Source of the DNA: RUG11237 sp050874665
GTDB taxonomy: Bacteria; Bacillota; Clostridia; Lachnospirales; Lachnospiraceae
Direction: 5' to 3'
Assembly: GCA_050874665.1 (NCBI GenBank)
Contig: JBNMLC010000002.1
Span: forward strand, 186,001-250,000
Length of the DNA: 64,000 nt
Below the pieces are notes generated by a model that ran no database searches, was not told the DNA's origin, and saw nothing but the letters and a program-made list of their open reading frames with translations. Shown here in pieces: positions 33,928-43,972 of the stretch. Made by a program: the position numbers and the translations under genes. Every line of letters starts with the position of its first letter. Position 1 is the first letter of the stretch.

Positions 33928-35538
33928 ATGGAGGATAGGGAGTTTCTTAAAAATTTTGAAAAGAGAATGAAAAGCGTTGGAAGGTATTCAAGGTTATGTG
34001 AAAATAGTTTTGATAAGAAACTATGGAAAGAATATGGAATTGAATCCAGAGATGAGCAGATGAATATGATATTCACATTGCTGCTATACATTATGGAATA
34101 TTCTCTGCGAGAAGAGGATTGTACTATGGACGATATAGCCATGTTTTTAGAGGATGTGAATCAGGAATACTATCATAAAACCTATACCTTTGAAGAAAAT
34201 AAAGTGCTGGCAAAATTTATGGTGGAAGATGTGCTGGGAAATTCGGGAAGTTCCATGTATTTTAAAGCCTTTGATTACGATAACAGACAGTATAAGGAAA
34301 TTAATATCAGGTACATTGACAACAAAGTGGTTTATCAGGATGGAGGGGTGAAAAGAACATCCTATCATCTTACAGAGGAGGGCTACAACATGGTGCTATC
34401 TACCATGGAACTGGAGAATAATCTAAAGCTTACCATTCACGAGATGCTGTTTAAACTGCATTTGGAGAAAGCAGATTATAATAAGGCGGTAGATGATATA
34501 AAAAATATATTTGGACAGTTAAGAAAACAGAGTCAGAAGATAGAGGAGGCAGTCCATACAATCAAGAGAAATGCACTGGCTTATTCGGTGGAAGATTATA
34601 AAAATATCATGGAGGAAACCATAAGCACTGTTGTGGACACCCGGGAAAAATTCAATATTCATCGACAATTTATAGAGGAAAAGATTAAGGAATTTGAAGA
34701 AAAAGAAATGAACCAGGAAGAATTTACGCCGAAAGAAAAAGATAATCTGAATAATTTAAGAATAATAGGGGGATATCTTACAAGAACTCTGGACGAGCAT
34801 CAGAGAATATTTGCACAGCATTTTGATTTAAAAAAGTTGTATGAGTATGAGCTGGAAAATTATTCTAACATGAATCTGGTTCAGAGATTTCCATTCAGAA
34901 GTGGTGTATATGATTTGATTTTAAAAGATGTGAATCTGTTACAGAATGTGGATAAAATATGTAATCCATTGTATATAGGTCGTATGAATAAAATATTTAA
35001 TCCGGAAAAGATGTTAGAATATCAAAAAAAGTTGAGAAAATCCCAGATGGAAGAGGAAGATATAGAGCTTGATTTTGATGGGGAGGCCTACAACCAGGAG
35101 AAGGAACAGCGACGGCAGGAACGTATGAAAAAGTATGGGGAAAGTATTACAGTGATTTTGGACAAACTGATAGAACAGAGAGAGCTCACCCTTCGCTGGT
35201 TAAGCCGGGAATGTAGTGAGGAAGAGCGTAATGTGTTGATTCCTACAGCGGAAATATTCAGAGAAATTATAATTGAATTTTTAACAGAGGGAATAATCCA
35301 TCTTAGTCAATTGCGAAAAGAGCAGACAGAATATCTTATGGATTCTTCCGAGGGCTTTGTGTTGAATGAGATGTTACTTACTATTATGGAAAACAGGAAG
35401 TACAGAAATATTGGAAAGCTGTATATTTTTCCAATAGAAAATGAGGATTATGTGCATTTTCAAAATGTGGCAGATGAAATGGGAAACAGGAAGAATTTTA
35501 AATGTTCCAATATAGGATTCAGATACGAGGAGAGGTAG
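33928..35538 (+). CDS. jetA: Wadjet system subunit JetA (kleisin-like)
   Basis: 536 residues. Helical protein with winged-helix-like ends and a central coiled coil (about 180-290), the pattern of the JetA/DUF5716 kleisin-like subunit that bridges the SMC-type JetC dimer. C-terminal VHFQNVADEMGNRKNFKCSN. Ends four bases before jetB. Operon order D-A-B-C differs from the A-B-C-D order of the best-studied type I system, so a different subtype (probably II) is likely; the subtype is my inference. Confidence 0.85.
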   Translation: MEDREFLKNFEKRMKSVGRYSRLCENSFDKKLWKEYGIESRDEQMNMIFTLLLYIMEYSLREEDCTMDDIAMFLEDVNQEYYHKTYTFEENKVLAKFMVEDVLGNSGSSMYFKAFDYDNRQYKEINIRYIDNKVVYQDGGVKRTSYHLTEEGYNMVLSTMELENNLKLTIHEMLFKLHLEKADYNKAVDDIKNIFGQLRKQSQKIEEAVHTIKRNALAYSVEDYKNIMEETISTVVDTREKFNIHRQFIEEKIKEFEEKEMNQEEFTPKEKDNLNNLRIIGGYLTRTLDEHQRIFAQHFDLKKLYEYELENYSNMNLVQRFPFRSGVYDLILKDVNLLQNVDKICNPLYIGRMNKIFNPEKMLEYQKKLRKSQMEEEDIELDFDGEAYNQEKEQRRQERMKKYGESITVILDKLIEQRELTLRWLSRECSEEERNVLIPTAEIFREIIIEFLTEGIIHLSQLRKEQTEYLMDSSEGFVLNEMLLTIMENRKYRNIGKLYIFPIENEDYVHFQNVADEMGNRKNFKCSNIGFRYEER

Positions 35539-35542
35539 AAAG

Positions 35543-36283
35543 ATGGCATACGAGACAGAAAGTATCACATACAGTCAGAGAATTTTTTATTACCTGCTCT
35601 GTCATGGATCATTAAGTGACAGCGATGCAGGGGTAAAAGAATTATACCGGGCATATGTGGAGCAGGAAGAGGTAATGAATCTTGTAAAAAATCAGGCAGA
35701 GATAGCGGAGTGTAAGGTGGAAAGATATGGAAGTACCATATATCTGATGCCGGATATTGATAATAAGTATCTGGGATTTACCAAGGCAGATCTTAAGAAA
35801 GAAATATGCAAATCAGGGGCAACAGATAAGGATTATTATCTATCCCAGTTTGTTATACTCACCTTGTTGGTGGAATTTTATGACGGTCAGGGCAGCAGAA
35901 GTAAGTCCAGAGAATTTCTTAAGCTGGGAGAACTTCAGAATATCGTTTCTGACAGGCTGAAGGCAGGTCTTGCCATGGAACTGGAACGGGAGGAGTCTGA
36001 TATTTACAGCCAGTTGTATGAAAACGTGTTGGATTATAAAAGCATGAGCGAGGCATACGAAGCGCTAAGAAGTGTGGAGACTGGCAGCAGATCCAAGTTT
36101 ACCAAAGAAGGATTTGTAAGCATTATATGCGATTTTCTGGACCGGCAGGGACTTATCCTGTTTGTTCCGGAAGATGAGATGATTAAGACAACACCGAAGC
36201 TTGATAACATTATGGAATATAAGATACTGAGCAAAGATAATTATGCCAGAATCATGGAGGCACTGGGGGTTAATAATGAGTAA
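35543..36283 (+). CDS. jetB: Wadjet system subunit JetB (KITE-like)
   Basis: 246 residues with GAGGTAG upstream. Tandem winged-helix pattern of the JetB/DUF4194 (MukE-like) subunit: YSQRIFYYLLCHGSL at the N-terminus and FVSIICDFLDRQGLILFVPE in the second domain. Its last codons overlap the start of jetC by eight bases, showing translational coupling. Binds JetA and JetC heads in the extrusion complex. Confidence 0.85.
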   Translation: MAYETESITYSQRIFYYLLCHGSLSDSDAGVKELYRAYVEQEEVMNLVKNQAEIAECKVERYGSTIYLMPDIDNKYLGFTKADLKKEICKSGATDKDYYLSQFVILTLLVEFYDGQGSRSKSREFLKLGELQNIVSDRLKAGLAMELEREESDIYSQLYENVLDYKSMSEAYEALRSVETGSRSKFTKEGFVSIICDFLDRQGLILFVPEDEMIKTTPKLDNIMEYKILSKDNYARIMEALGVNNE

Positions 36284-39200
36284 GATTTCAAGAATAAGAA
36301 TAGTGAATCTGAATTATAATCATGATTCCATTAATGTAGATGACAAGACCTTTGATTTAGGCGGAGAAAGTACGCTGATTTCTCTGCGTAACGGAGGTGG
36401 AAAAAGTGTCCTTGTTCAGATGATAGTAAGTCTCTTTGTCCACAAAACCTACAGGGATTTTGGAGACAGAGAGTTTAAGAATTATTTTAATACCAACAAG
36501 CCAACATTTTTAATCACCGAATGGCAATTGGATAATAACAGTGACAGATTCCTTGCAGGTATGATGGTGAGAAAAAATCAGCGGGATGACAATGATGTGG
36601 AAGAATTGGAACTGCTTACTTTTACAGGAAGTTATGATAAAGGGTGTAACTATGATTTAGATCACATTCCCATTGTGAAAGTAAGCGGAAATAACAAGAT
36701 TTTGAAAAGCTTTGGAGAGTGTAAAAGTATATTGGAAGGGATTAGCAAGGAAAAAGACGGAGATTTTAAGCTTTATGATATGAGCAGTTCCTACGGTAGG
36801 AGCCAGTATTTTAAAACTCTTAAGCAGTATCAGATTAATAATAAAGAGTGGGAAAGTATTATACGAAAAGTGAATCAGAAAGAATCCGGATTATCCGATT
36901 TGTTCCAAAATGCCAGAGATGAGAAAAATCTGGTGGAAAACTGGTTTTTAAAACCCATCGAAGACAAGTTAAATGTTGAGAAAAACAAAATAGATGAGTT
37001 TCGGAATCTTACCTTTAAATTCATTGAGCAGTATCGAAGTAACCAGTCTAATATTGCACGCAAAGAAATTATCGAGAAGTATTTTGAAGATACGGTTTCC
37101 TTAAAAGAAGATATAGACAGTTACGTTGCCAGAAGCGAGGAAAAGAAAGAATCCACAGCCCAGATGGTGCTTTACATTAAGAAACTGGGACAAACCATTC
37201 AAAATATAGTAGAAAGTATCCTAAAAACCGAAGAGGAACTTACAACGATTAGTACTCATATGAAACGTATCACATATGAGCAAATTTCCAACGAGATATA
37301 TAAGAAACGGGATGAAAAGCAGGAAGTAGATGAGAAAAGAATCCAACAGGAATTGGAGATAATATCTTATAAAAATTTTATCGAAACAAGAAAAAGACAA
37401 TTAAATATATATGATTGTAGCAGAATCTATGGGGAACTAAAAGATATGAAATGTGAGAAAGCGGAGGTAGATGAGAAAATTAATCTATTGGTAGCGGATT
37501 CTCAGGGCACAAAGGAAGAAATTGAAGCAATGGGAGAGAAACTGTACTTGTTTTACAACAATGAGGTACACAAAATCTCAGAAAGATTAGAGGAAGAACA
37601 GGGGAAACACACTGCTACATCACAATCCATAGAGAAAGCACGTTTAGAAAAATCCGGTCTGGACAAAACAATGCAGGAATTGAGTGTGAGTATTGGAAAG
37701 TTACAGCAGGCAGTGAAAAGTTATGATGAAGTGGAAGATACATTTAATGAAACATATCATTGTCAGCTAAACCGAAATATTGTTGCTTTGTACCCGGAAG
37801 GTTTCCTTGAGGTAAAATCAAAGGAGATGGAAGAGGAAACCCAGGAAGAACGCAGTAAGCTTGCCAGACTTTCCAGAAAAAAATCCGATCTTGAAGTGGA
37901 ATTAAAAAATCTGTTACAAGAAGAGAATGGTAACATGATATCCATTACAGAAGGGGAGCATAAGATAAAAGATCTAAACAAAGAACTTGCAAAGTTAGAG
38001 GGAGAGAAGCAGGAACGGCTTAAGATTATAAAATATGCAGGCATGAAAGAAAGTGATCTGGATAACAGGGTTCTGATACTGGATAGTCTGGAAAGAAAAC
38101 TGAAAGAATTGGATCTGGAAAAAGCGGATATTATTACAGAAAAAGCTGATTTAGAGAAACAACACAGACAGTTAAAAGAAGGCAAGACCATGGAACTTCC
38201 TGCGAATATTCAGGAGTATTTTCATGACAATGGCATAGAAGCTTACTATGGTATGGAGTGGCTTACAAAGAATGGAAGGAGTGTAAAGGACAACACCGCT
38301 CTGGTAGCAAAAAATCCCTTTATTCCCTATGCAATTATAATGGAAAAAGATGTATTTGAACGATTTAAAAATACAGAGAAAGAATTATATACAAGTTTTC
38401 CAATTCCCATCATTATAAGAGGAGATCTGGAAAAAAGCATGGAGGATATGCAGGGACATATCACCACTTATGGAAATGTGCACTTTTTTATTATGTTTAA
38501 CAACCACCTGCTGGATAAAGAACAACTTTTAGAGATGCTTTCTCAATTAGAGAAAAGAATTGCAGCATTAGAAAAGCAGCTTGGGGATAAAACGGCGGAT
38601 ATCAATACCTTTGGGGAATACAGAGTGACCATAGAAAAGCAGAGCTACGCCACTTCTTTATATGAAAGTGTACAGAAGGATATTCAGAATGCAAAGCAGG
38701 TGAAGGAAAAGCTTCAACTGAGACAGCAGGATATTAAAGAGGAAAAAGATGCAATCCAAAAAAAACAAAAGGAAAACAATCACAACATAGATGATAGCAA
38801 AGAAGTGATAAGACTCTATGAGGAAAGAAAGAGAGCTTTTGAAAAACTTTGCCAGAAATATGTTTCCTATGAAACAGATAGAACAACTCTGCAACGGGAA
38901 GAGAGGGAGAGGGAGGAGTGCAGTAAGAAGCAAAAAGAGTTGGAACATACGATGGAAGAATTAGCTGGTACGTTAGAGGGACTGAAAGCTTCCATAAGAC
39001 AGCATGAAAACAGTATCACTCACTTGCAACAGCAAGCTTCTCTGTATGAAATGTTTGCAGATAATAAACAGGAGGTAGCACTGATAACTGACAGTGAAGA
39101 AGCAACGAAACTGGAAGCCAGATATAAGGCACTTACCCAGAAGGTGTCTGAGGCTATGGAAGAACTGAAGACACGTCAGGAAAAACTTGCAGAAACTATA

Positions 39201-40712
39201 AGGAAAAAGCAATATGAATTAGTAAGGAAGAATAAAAATAATCTTTTAGAGGAAGAGTATTCCAATGTGTCATTTACAGAGGAACAGTATGATGACCTGG
39301 AGAGTCAAATTAGCAAGGAAGAAAAAGAATTAAATGCTGCTCTGGAGCAGACTAATAAATATCAAAATCAGATTGGTAGATTAGAGGAGAATATTAAAAA
39401 CCTGAAAGCAAATTTGTTAAAAGAGACTGGTGAGGAAGAACCGGTTCCAAGAGAAATCATAGTAGATACTGAATTTAAAAAACGTATCCGGCTAGAGCGG
39501 CATCAGGAGACGGTGGCAAGAAACAATCTAAAAGCTTTTCAGAATAGAAAAAGTGAACTTTCCTCTCTGGCAAGTGGTGTGGCAGAATTTTCGGAGGATA
39601 AGATTGAGGTGTCAGAAGAGAACCTTGCTGAAATAGCTACTAATATTCCAGACATTGTTCAGATGGATCATCAGACGTTAGAAAAGTATCAAAGGGAAAT
39701 AAAAAAGAAATTACGAGATATCGATGGAGCATTGACACATGAGAGAACCAATATCTATGAAAAGATAAGAGAAATATCTTCAAAAGAAGAATATTCAGAG
39801 GATTATTTTGCAAAAACATTTGCAAATCTATTGTCTCAGGCAGGCGATCCCTACAACCTTGCCAGACAGTTTCAGGTGAATAAGGCTGCCTATGAGAATC
39901 AGCTTGAGAAACTGAAAGTGGATTTGGAAAACATTGATAAGGAACGAAAAAATATAGAGGAAATGTTTTTAGAATATGTTCAGAGCATCAATGCCAATAT
40001 AGCAATGATTGACAAAAATTCTACTATCACAGTGCGAAACAGAAACATTAAGATGCTGAGAATACAGGTGCCGGACTGGGACAGCGAGAGGGAACATTTT
40101 AAGATGCGACTTCATGATTTCTTTGATCTGGTGATTAAATATGGTTTGGAGACCATAGCAAATAATAAGAATCTGGGAGAATATCTTGGAAATGCAATAT
40201 CCACCAGAAAATTGTATGATGACGTGGTGGGGATTCAAAACGTTAAAATTAAGCTTTACAAAATCGAGGCGGAAAGAGAAGTGCCTATCACCTGGGCGGA
40301 AGTTTCAGAAAATTCCGGTGGGGAAGGATTTTTATCAGCCTTCGTCATTCTCACCTGCCTGTTAAGTTACATGAGGCGGGATGAAAGTGATATGTTTACC
40401 ACTGGAGAGGAAGGCAAGGTGCTGATTATGGATAATCCATTTGCACAGACCTACTCTGCACATCTCTTAAAACCTCTTATGGAGATGGCAAAGAAAACAA
40501 ACACACAGCTTATATGTCTCTCCGGATTAGGTGGAGATTCCATATACAACCGCTTTGATAACATCTATGTTGTGAAGCTTGTGGACTCTAACATCCGCAA
40601 TGGAGTACAGCGTTTAGAAAGCAAACACATAAAAGGCAACGAAGTGAAAAAGATGGTACTGTCTGACTTTAAAACCCAGCAGATTGGATTGTTTGATATG
40701 GTGGAGGAGTGA
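36276..40712 (+). CDS. jetC: Wadjet system subunit JetC (SMC/MukB-like ATPase)
   Basis: 1478 residues from ATG at 36276. Walker A GGGKS at residues 40-44, then about 1000 residues of coiled coil broken near residue 640 by a hinge-like globular part (LPANIQEYFHDNGIEAYYGM). C-terminal ABC signature SENSGGEGFLSAF and Walker B VLIMDNPFAQ follow. This is the SMC-like motor of Wadjet. It is full length with no frameshift, so all four subunits appear intact. Loop extrusion and plasmid cleavage are known for the family; plasmid exclusion by this copy is inferred. Confidence 0.9.
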   Translation: MSKISRIRIVNLNYNHDSINVDDKTFDLGGESTLISLRNGGGKSVLVQMIVSLFVHKTYRDFGDREFKNYFNTNKPTFLITEWQLDNNSDRFLAGMMVRKNQRDDNDVEELELLTFTGSYDKGCNYDLDHIPIVKVSGNNKILKSFGECKSILEGISKEKDGDFKLYDMSSSYGRSQYFKTLKQYQINNKEWESIIRKVNQKESGLSDLFQNARDEKNLVENWFLKPIEDKLNVEKNKIDEFRNLTFKFIEQYRSNQSNIARKEIIEKYFEDTVSLKEDIDSYVARSEEKKESTAQMVLYIKKLGQTIQNIVESILKTEEELTTISTHMKRITYEQISNEIYKKRDEKQEVDEKRIQQELEIISYKNFIETRKRQLNIYDCSRIYGELKDMKCEKAEVDEKINLLVADSQGTKEEIEAMGEKLYLFYNNEVHKISERLEEEQGKHTATSQSIEKARLEKSGLDKTMQELSVSIGKLQQAVKSYDEVEDTFNETYHCQLNRNIVALYPEGFLEVKSKEMEEETQEERSKLARLSRKKSDLEVELKNLLQEENGNMISITEGEHKIKDLNKELAKLEGEKQERLKIIKYAGMKESDLDNRVLILDSLERKLKELDLEKADIITEKADLEKQHRQLKEGKTMELPANIQEYFHDNGIEAYYGMEWLTKNGRSVKDNTALVAKNPFIPYAIIMEKDVFERFKNTEKELYTSFPIPIIIRGDLEKSMEDMQGHITTYGNVHFFIMFNNHLLDKEQLLEMLSQLEKRIAALEKQLGDKTADINTFGEYRVTIEKQSYATSLYESVQKDIQNAKQVKEKLQLRQQDIKEEKDAIQKKQKENNHNIDDSKEVIRLYEERKRAFEKLCQKYVSYETDRTTLQREEREREECSKKQKELEHTMEELAGTLEGLKASIRQHENSITHLQQQASLYEMFADNKQEVALITDSEEATKLEARYKALTQKVSEAMEELKTRQEKLAETIRKKQYELVRKNKNNLLEEEYSNVSFTEEQYDDLESQISKEEKELNAALEQTNKYQNQIGRLEENIKNLKANLLKETGEEEPVPREIIVDTEFKKRIRLERHQETVARNNLKAFQNRKSELSSLASGVAEFSEDKIEVSEENLAEIATNIPDIVQMDHQTLEKYQREIKKKLRDIDGALTHERTNIYEKIREISSKEEYSEDYFAKTFANLLSQAGDPYNLARQFQVNKAAYENQLEKLKVDLENIDKERKNIEEMFLEYVQSINANIAMIDKNSTITVRNRNIKMLRIQVPDWDSEREHFKMRLHDFFDLVIKYGLETIANNKNLGEYLGNAISTRKLYDDVVGIQNVKIKLYKIEAEREVPITWAEVSENSGGEGFLSAFVILTCLLSYMRRDESDMFTTGEEGKVLIMDNPFAQTYSAHLLKPLMEMAKKTNTQLICLSGLGGDSIYNRFDNIYVVKLVDSNIRNGVQRLESKHIKGNEVKKMVLSDFKTQQIGLFDMVEE

Positions 40713-40816
40713 GAATTACGGAGAGCAGGAGCATTTATATAATAAGTGTTTAGGAGAAATTCATTGATTTTTAAGTAGGATGAATAAAGAATACAAAAAT
40801 GAAAGTAGGTGACAAA

Positions 40817-42160
40817 ATGATTAGTAAAGAATATTTTGGAGAGGACATAAATCATAGAATTTAAACGAGAAATACCAAATAATCATGAAAAATTTTAAAA
40901 GGATATTATTGCATTTTCTAATAGCACTGGGGGACAAGTGGTTTTAGGCACCCAAGATGAAACTTGTGTTGTATATGGAATTGGAGAACAGAGCCCTTTT
41001 AAACTTTCAGACGGAATATCAAATATGATTTCCGATGCATGTACACCGCAGATAGAACCAAATATATCTATACAGACAGTGGAAGGCAAGACCATTCTTG
41101 TAATTGATGTTGTGCCGGGAAAATTTAGGCCATATTATCTCACAAAAAAAGGAAAGGAGAGTAGTTCTTATATAAGAATAAATGGGACAAGCAGACCGGC
41201 AGATGCAAGAAAATTACAGGAATTGGAATTAGAAGGTCAGAATATATCGTATGATACACTTCAGGAGATTGGCTGCAAATATGATGAAAAGAAAGCGATA
41301 GATTTATGTAAAAAAATGAAACAGATTGCAATTGATTCGTGTGAGACGGAGGAAGAAAAGCTTGCAGTTAAAGATATGACTTTGGAAAAGTTACACGATT
41401 TTGGTGTTCTTTGCAGGGTGGGGAGAAATCCGTATCCGACGCATGCATTTGATTTACTGACAGATAATAGGAACAAATCATCAAAAGTACAGTGCGCTTT
41501 GTTTAAAGGGAAAACAAGGGATATATTTATAGACCGAAAAGAATTTATCTTGATAAATCTTGTGTGCAGGTGTGTCTTTATGATGACAGAATGGAAGTGA
41601 CCTCTCCTGGAATGCTTTATGGGGGATTGGACTTGGAAACAGCCAAATTAGGAAAATCCACCTGTAGAAATGAAGCAATTGCGGAAGCGTTTCACTATAT
41701 GCATATTGTAGAGGCATGGGGAACAGGGCTCCCTAGAATTATAAATAGATGCAAGGAATATGGGCTACCTGAACCATTATTTGAGGAATTTGGAGATGGA
41801 TTTAAGGTAACAATTTTCAGAAAAGTAATCAATGCCCCGGAAAAAGTAACCAATGCCCCGGAAAAAGTAACCAATGCCCCGGAAAAAGTAACCAATGCCT
41901 CAGAAAAAGTAACCAATGCTTTTGAAAAATATTTGCCAATGCTAGAAAAGGCTGGGGCGACAAATATCTATATTAGGAATATAGAAAAGGTATTTGCCTG
42001 CTGTGGCGTAGACACTCCGTTTGGTCAGGCAAATGTAATGGAATGGCTTAAATGTTCAAAGTCGAAGGCAAGAAATGTAATGAATGTATTGAAAACTGCA
42101 AATGTAATAGAGAAGGTTACTGGATTAGGCGCGGGAAAATACAAGTTTTTGAAATTATAG
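40817..42160 (+). pseudogene. AlbA/Schlafen-type ATP-binding regulator, broken
   Basis: Pieces of one protein are readable. MISKEYFGEDIN is followed by a frameshift near 40855. The AlbA_2 domain then reads IIAFSNSTGGQVVLGTQDE and SSYIRINGTSRPADARKLQ. A gap near 41540 removes part of the middle domain. The HATPase_c_4-like end follows (RNEAIAEAFHYMHIVEAWGTGLPRI). A repeat linker (41826-41917) and a winged-helix C-terminus complete it. Such proteins are putative transcriptional regulators. Two lesions make this copy inactive as one protein. Confidence 0.75.
41826..41917 (+). repeat. 21-bp in-frame tandem repeat
   Basis: Four to five units of a 21-bp repeat containing GTAACCAATGCCCCGGAAAA, encoding VTNAPEK; the last units vary (NASEK, NAFEK). 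Lies between the ATPase-like and winged-helix parts. Length variation would change the linker by seven residues per unit. Confidence 0.85.
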
Positions 42161-42311
42161 AATTGAAAATTTTGATGGCAGGAATGTGTATTTCGATTTG
42201 TCTTTGTACAGCGTTTTGAAAGTAAGTGCGTAAAAAGGGAGCAAATGAAAAATTAGTTGACACAAAAGTTGACAGATGTTATTGTTATTAACAAAAAAGG
42301 AGAACATACAA
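42161..42311. other. Leader region before the uORF
   Basis: No gene supported apart from the short leader frame that begins at 42312. Confidence 0.35.
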
Positions 42312-42374
42312 ATGAATCAAAACTTACATTCAAGAAGATATATGTACATGTATTATAGACGTACGCAGCTATAG
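42312..42374 (+). CDS. Leader peptide (uORF) ahead of an acetyltransferase
   Basis: 20 codons with an AAAAAAGGAG site directly upstream; the peptide is MNQNLHSRRYMYMYYRRTQL. The Arg-Arg and repeated Tyr-Met run is the kind of stall-prone sequence found in leader peptides of antibiotic-resistance genes. A terminator at 42491 separates it from the GNAT gene. Strong start and short length argue for a regulatory uORF; translation is not proven. Confidence 0.6.
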   Translation: MNQNLHSRRYMYMYYRRTQL

Positions 42375-42490
42375 GCTTTGCATGGTTAGTGCATTAGTTT
42401 ATAGCAGGTAGGTCTGTTTGTCTAGTGCATAAAACCAGAATGTAAGTGATGTGTTTCGTATATATCTATATTGCATCTTAAATTGGAATG

Positions 42491-42528
42491 ATCGCACTGG
42501 ACACTTGAGGTTTGGTGCGATTTTTGTT
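42491..42528 (+). terminator. Terminator/attenuator between leader peptide and GNAT gene
   Basis: ATCGCAC (42491-42497) and GTGCGAT (42515-42521) form a stem followed by TTTTTG. It lies 30 bp before the acetyltransferase start, so readthrough is needed for expression from the leader promoter. Confidence 0.7.
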
Positions 42529-42557
42529 TAGGGCTCTGTGTAGAAGAGGTGTATACA

Positions 42558-43049
42558 ATGGGTAATAAAATTGAATTGAAATTAGCAACAAAGAAAACAG
42601 CGGAATGTTTGCATAGAATGCAGGTAGAAGCGTTTATGCCATTATATGAAAAATATCAGGATGACAATACAAACCCGGCGAAAGAAAGTTTGGAAAGAGT
42701 AATTGGAAAGATTGTTGAGGAGGGTTCTGAGTTTTACTTTATTGAGTGCAACGGAGAAAAAGTTGGCGGTGTGAGAGTCTGCAACCCTCATGGAGAAAAA
42801 GAACAAAAGGGTATAAAGTGGATATCTCCTCTTTTTGTAATTCCCAAATATCAAAATAGGAGAATTACCAGTAAGGTGATGGAAAATTTGTTTGAATTAT
42901 ATTCAGATGTAGTGGAATGGCATCTTGCAACAATTAAGCAAGAACCGGGCAATTGTCACTTGTATGAAAAATATGGTTTTATAAGAACTGGCGAAGATAT
43001 CATAGTCAACGATAGAATGACATTAGTAAATTATATAAAAAATATCTAA
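42558..43049 (+). CDS. GNAT-family N-acetyltransferase behind an attenuator
   Basis: 163 residues from ATG at 42558 (GAAGAGGTG upstream). GNAT fold: strand VGGVRVCNPH, acetyl-CoA segment PLFVIPKYQNRRITSKVMENL, and C-terminal NCHLYEKYGFIRTGE. The R/Q-x-x-G-x-G/A loop is degenerate (QNRRIT). The leader uORF plus terminator suggests induction by a ribosome-affecting compound, so modification of an antibiotic is plausible but unproven. Confidence 0.8.
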   Translation: MGNKIELKLATKKTAECLHRMQVEAFMPLYEKYQDDNTNPAKESLERVIGKIVEEGSEFYFIECNGEKVGGVRVCNPHGEKEQKGIKWISPLFVIPKYQNRRITSKVMENLFELYSDVVEWHLATIKQEPGNCHLYEKYGFIRTGEDIIVNDRMTLVNYIKNI

Positions 43050-43067
43050 GTATGGAGGTGCTAAAAA

Positions 43068-43814
43068 ATGATAACAGATGCATTTGATAAATCAGAGGTT
43101 TTGTTTGGACCAAAGGATTTTTATGGGGAAAAAAAGCAGTTATGCGATAAGTGTATCATTATTTTTTCAGAGGTAATATTTGCGTATATGCTCGAAACAT
43201 ACCCTCATGAGAAAGTGGGAACTATAAAATGTTGTAATGGAGTGACTATGGTATATATTTTTGAAATTGCGGGAATGAAGATTGCGGGCTATTTAAGTCA
43301 TATTGGTTCGGCATTAGCAGGAAGTGACGTGATTGATGTAAATTGGCTTACAGGTGCCAGTAAATTCATCATGTTCGGTTCCGCAGGTTCTCTGGAAAGC
43401 AATAGCACTGTAGGGAAGTTTGTGATTCCAACGCAAAGCTATCGTGAGGAAGGATTTAGTTATCATTATGTTGCCCCGGCAGATTATATAGAGATTAAGA
43501 ATGCACCAAAAGTTAAAAGAATATTTGATGAATTAAATCTTCCTAATGTTATGGGAAAGGTTTGGACAACAGATGCATTTTATCGGGAAACAAAAGTTAA
43601 GCTGGAAGCAAGAAAAAACGAGGGCTGCATAGCTGTTGAAATGGAACTTGCGGGTGTTCAGGCAGCATGCGATTTTTATGGCTGGGATTTATATGATTTC
43701 CTTGTGACAGGTGATGTGTTAGATCAGGCAGTTTACGATATTACAGGACTTGAAAATGCAAACCATGATATGGATAAATTATATATTGCTATTGAGATAG
43801 CCAAGAGAATTTAA
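43068..43814 (+). CDS. Nucleoside phosphorylase (PNP/UDP family)
   Basis: 248 residues with TGGAGGTG upstream, 18 bp after the GNAT gene. Phosphorylase family 1 pattern: AGYLSHIGSALAGSDVID near residue 90, FIMFGSAGSLESNSTVGKFV, and the nucleoside-binding AVEMELAGVQAACDFYGW. The final Asp-containing loop reads TGDVLDQAVYD. Closest in style to uridine phosphorylase-like proteins; the base specificity cannot be told. Probably cotranscribed with the acetyltransferase. Confidence 0.85.
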   Translation: MITDAFDKSEVLFGPKDFYGEKKQLCDKCIIIFSEVIFAYMLETYPHEKVGTIKCCNGVTMVYIFEIAGMKIAGYLSHIGSALAGSDVIDVNWLTGASKFIMFGSAGSLESNSTVGKFVIPTQSYREEGFSYHYVAPADYIEIKNAPKVKRIFDELNLPNVMGKVWTTDAFYRETKVKLEARKNEGCIAVEMELAGVQAACDFYGWDLYDFLVTGDVLDQAVYDITGLENANHDMDKLYIAIEIAKRI

Positions 43815-43903
43815 GAAGTAAAATAAAGAAGGGAAGAAATGTTACAATGAAACACATTATTACAGATGATAGAAAGTAAATAATCGGAGAAAACACCATA
43901 CAT

Positions 43904-43950
43904 AACCTGCTGCCAAATCCCCACAATAGAGAATTTGGCAACAGGTTTTT
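43904..43950. terminator. Bidirectional terminator
   Basis: AACCTGCTGCCAAAT (43904-43918) pairs with ATTTGGCAACAGGTT (43933-43947) with one mismatch, followed by TTTTT. Serves the phosphorylase from the left and the MATE gene from the right. Confidence 0.8.
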
Positions 43951-43972
43951 CTGATTTTTGGAATCGCTATTT

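Noticed and set aside
41826..41917. CRISPR-like repeats
   Set aside because: Units are contiguous 21-bp tandem repeats with no spacers and are in frame with coding sequence.
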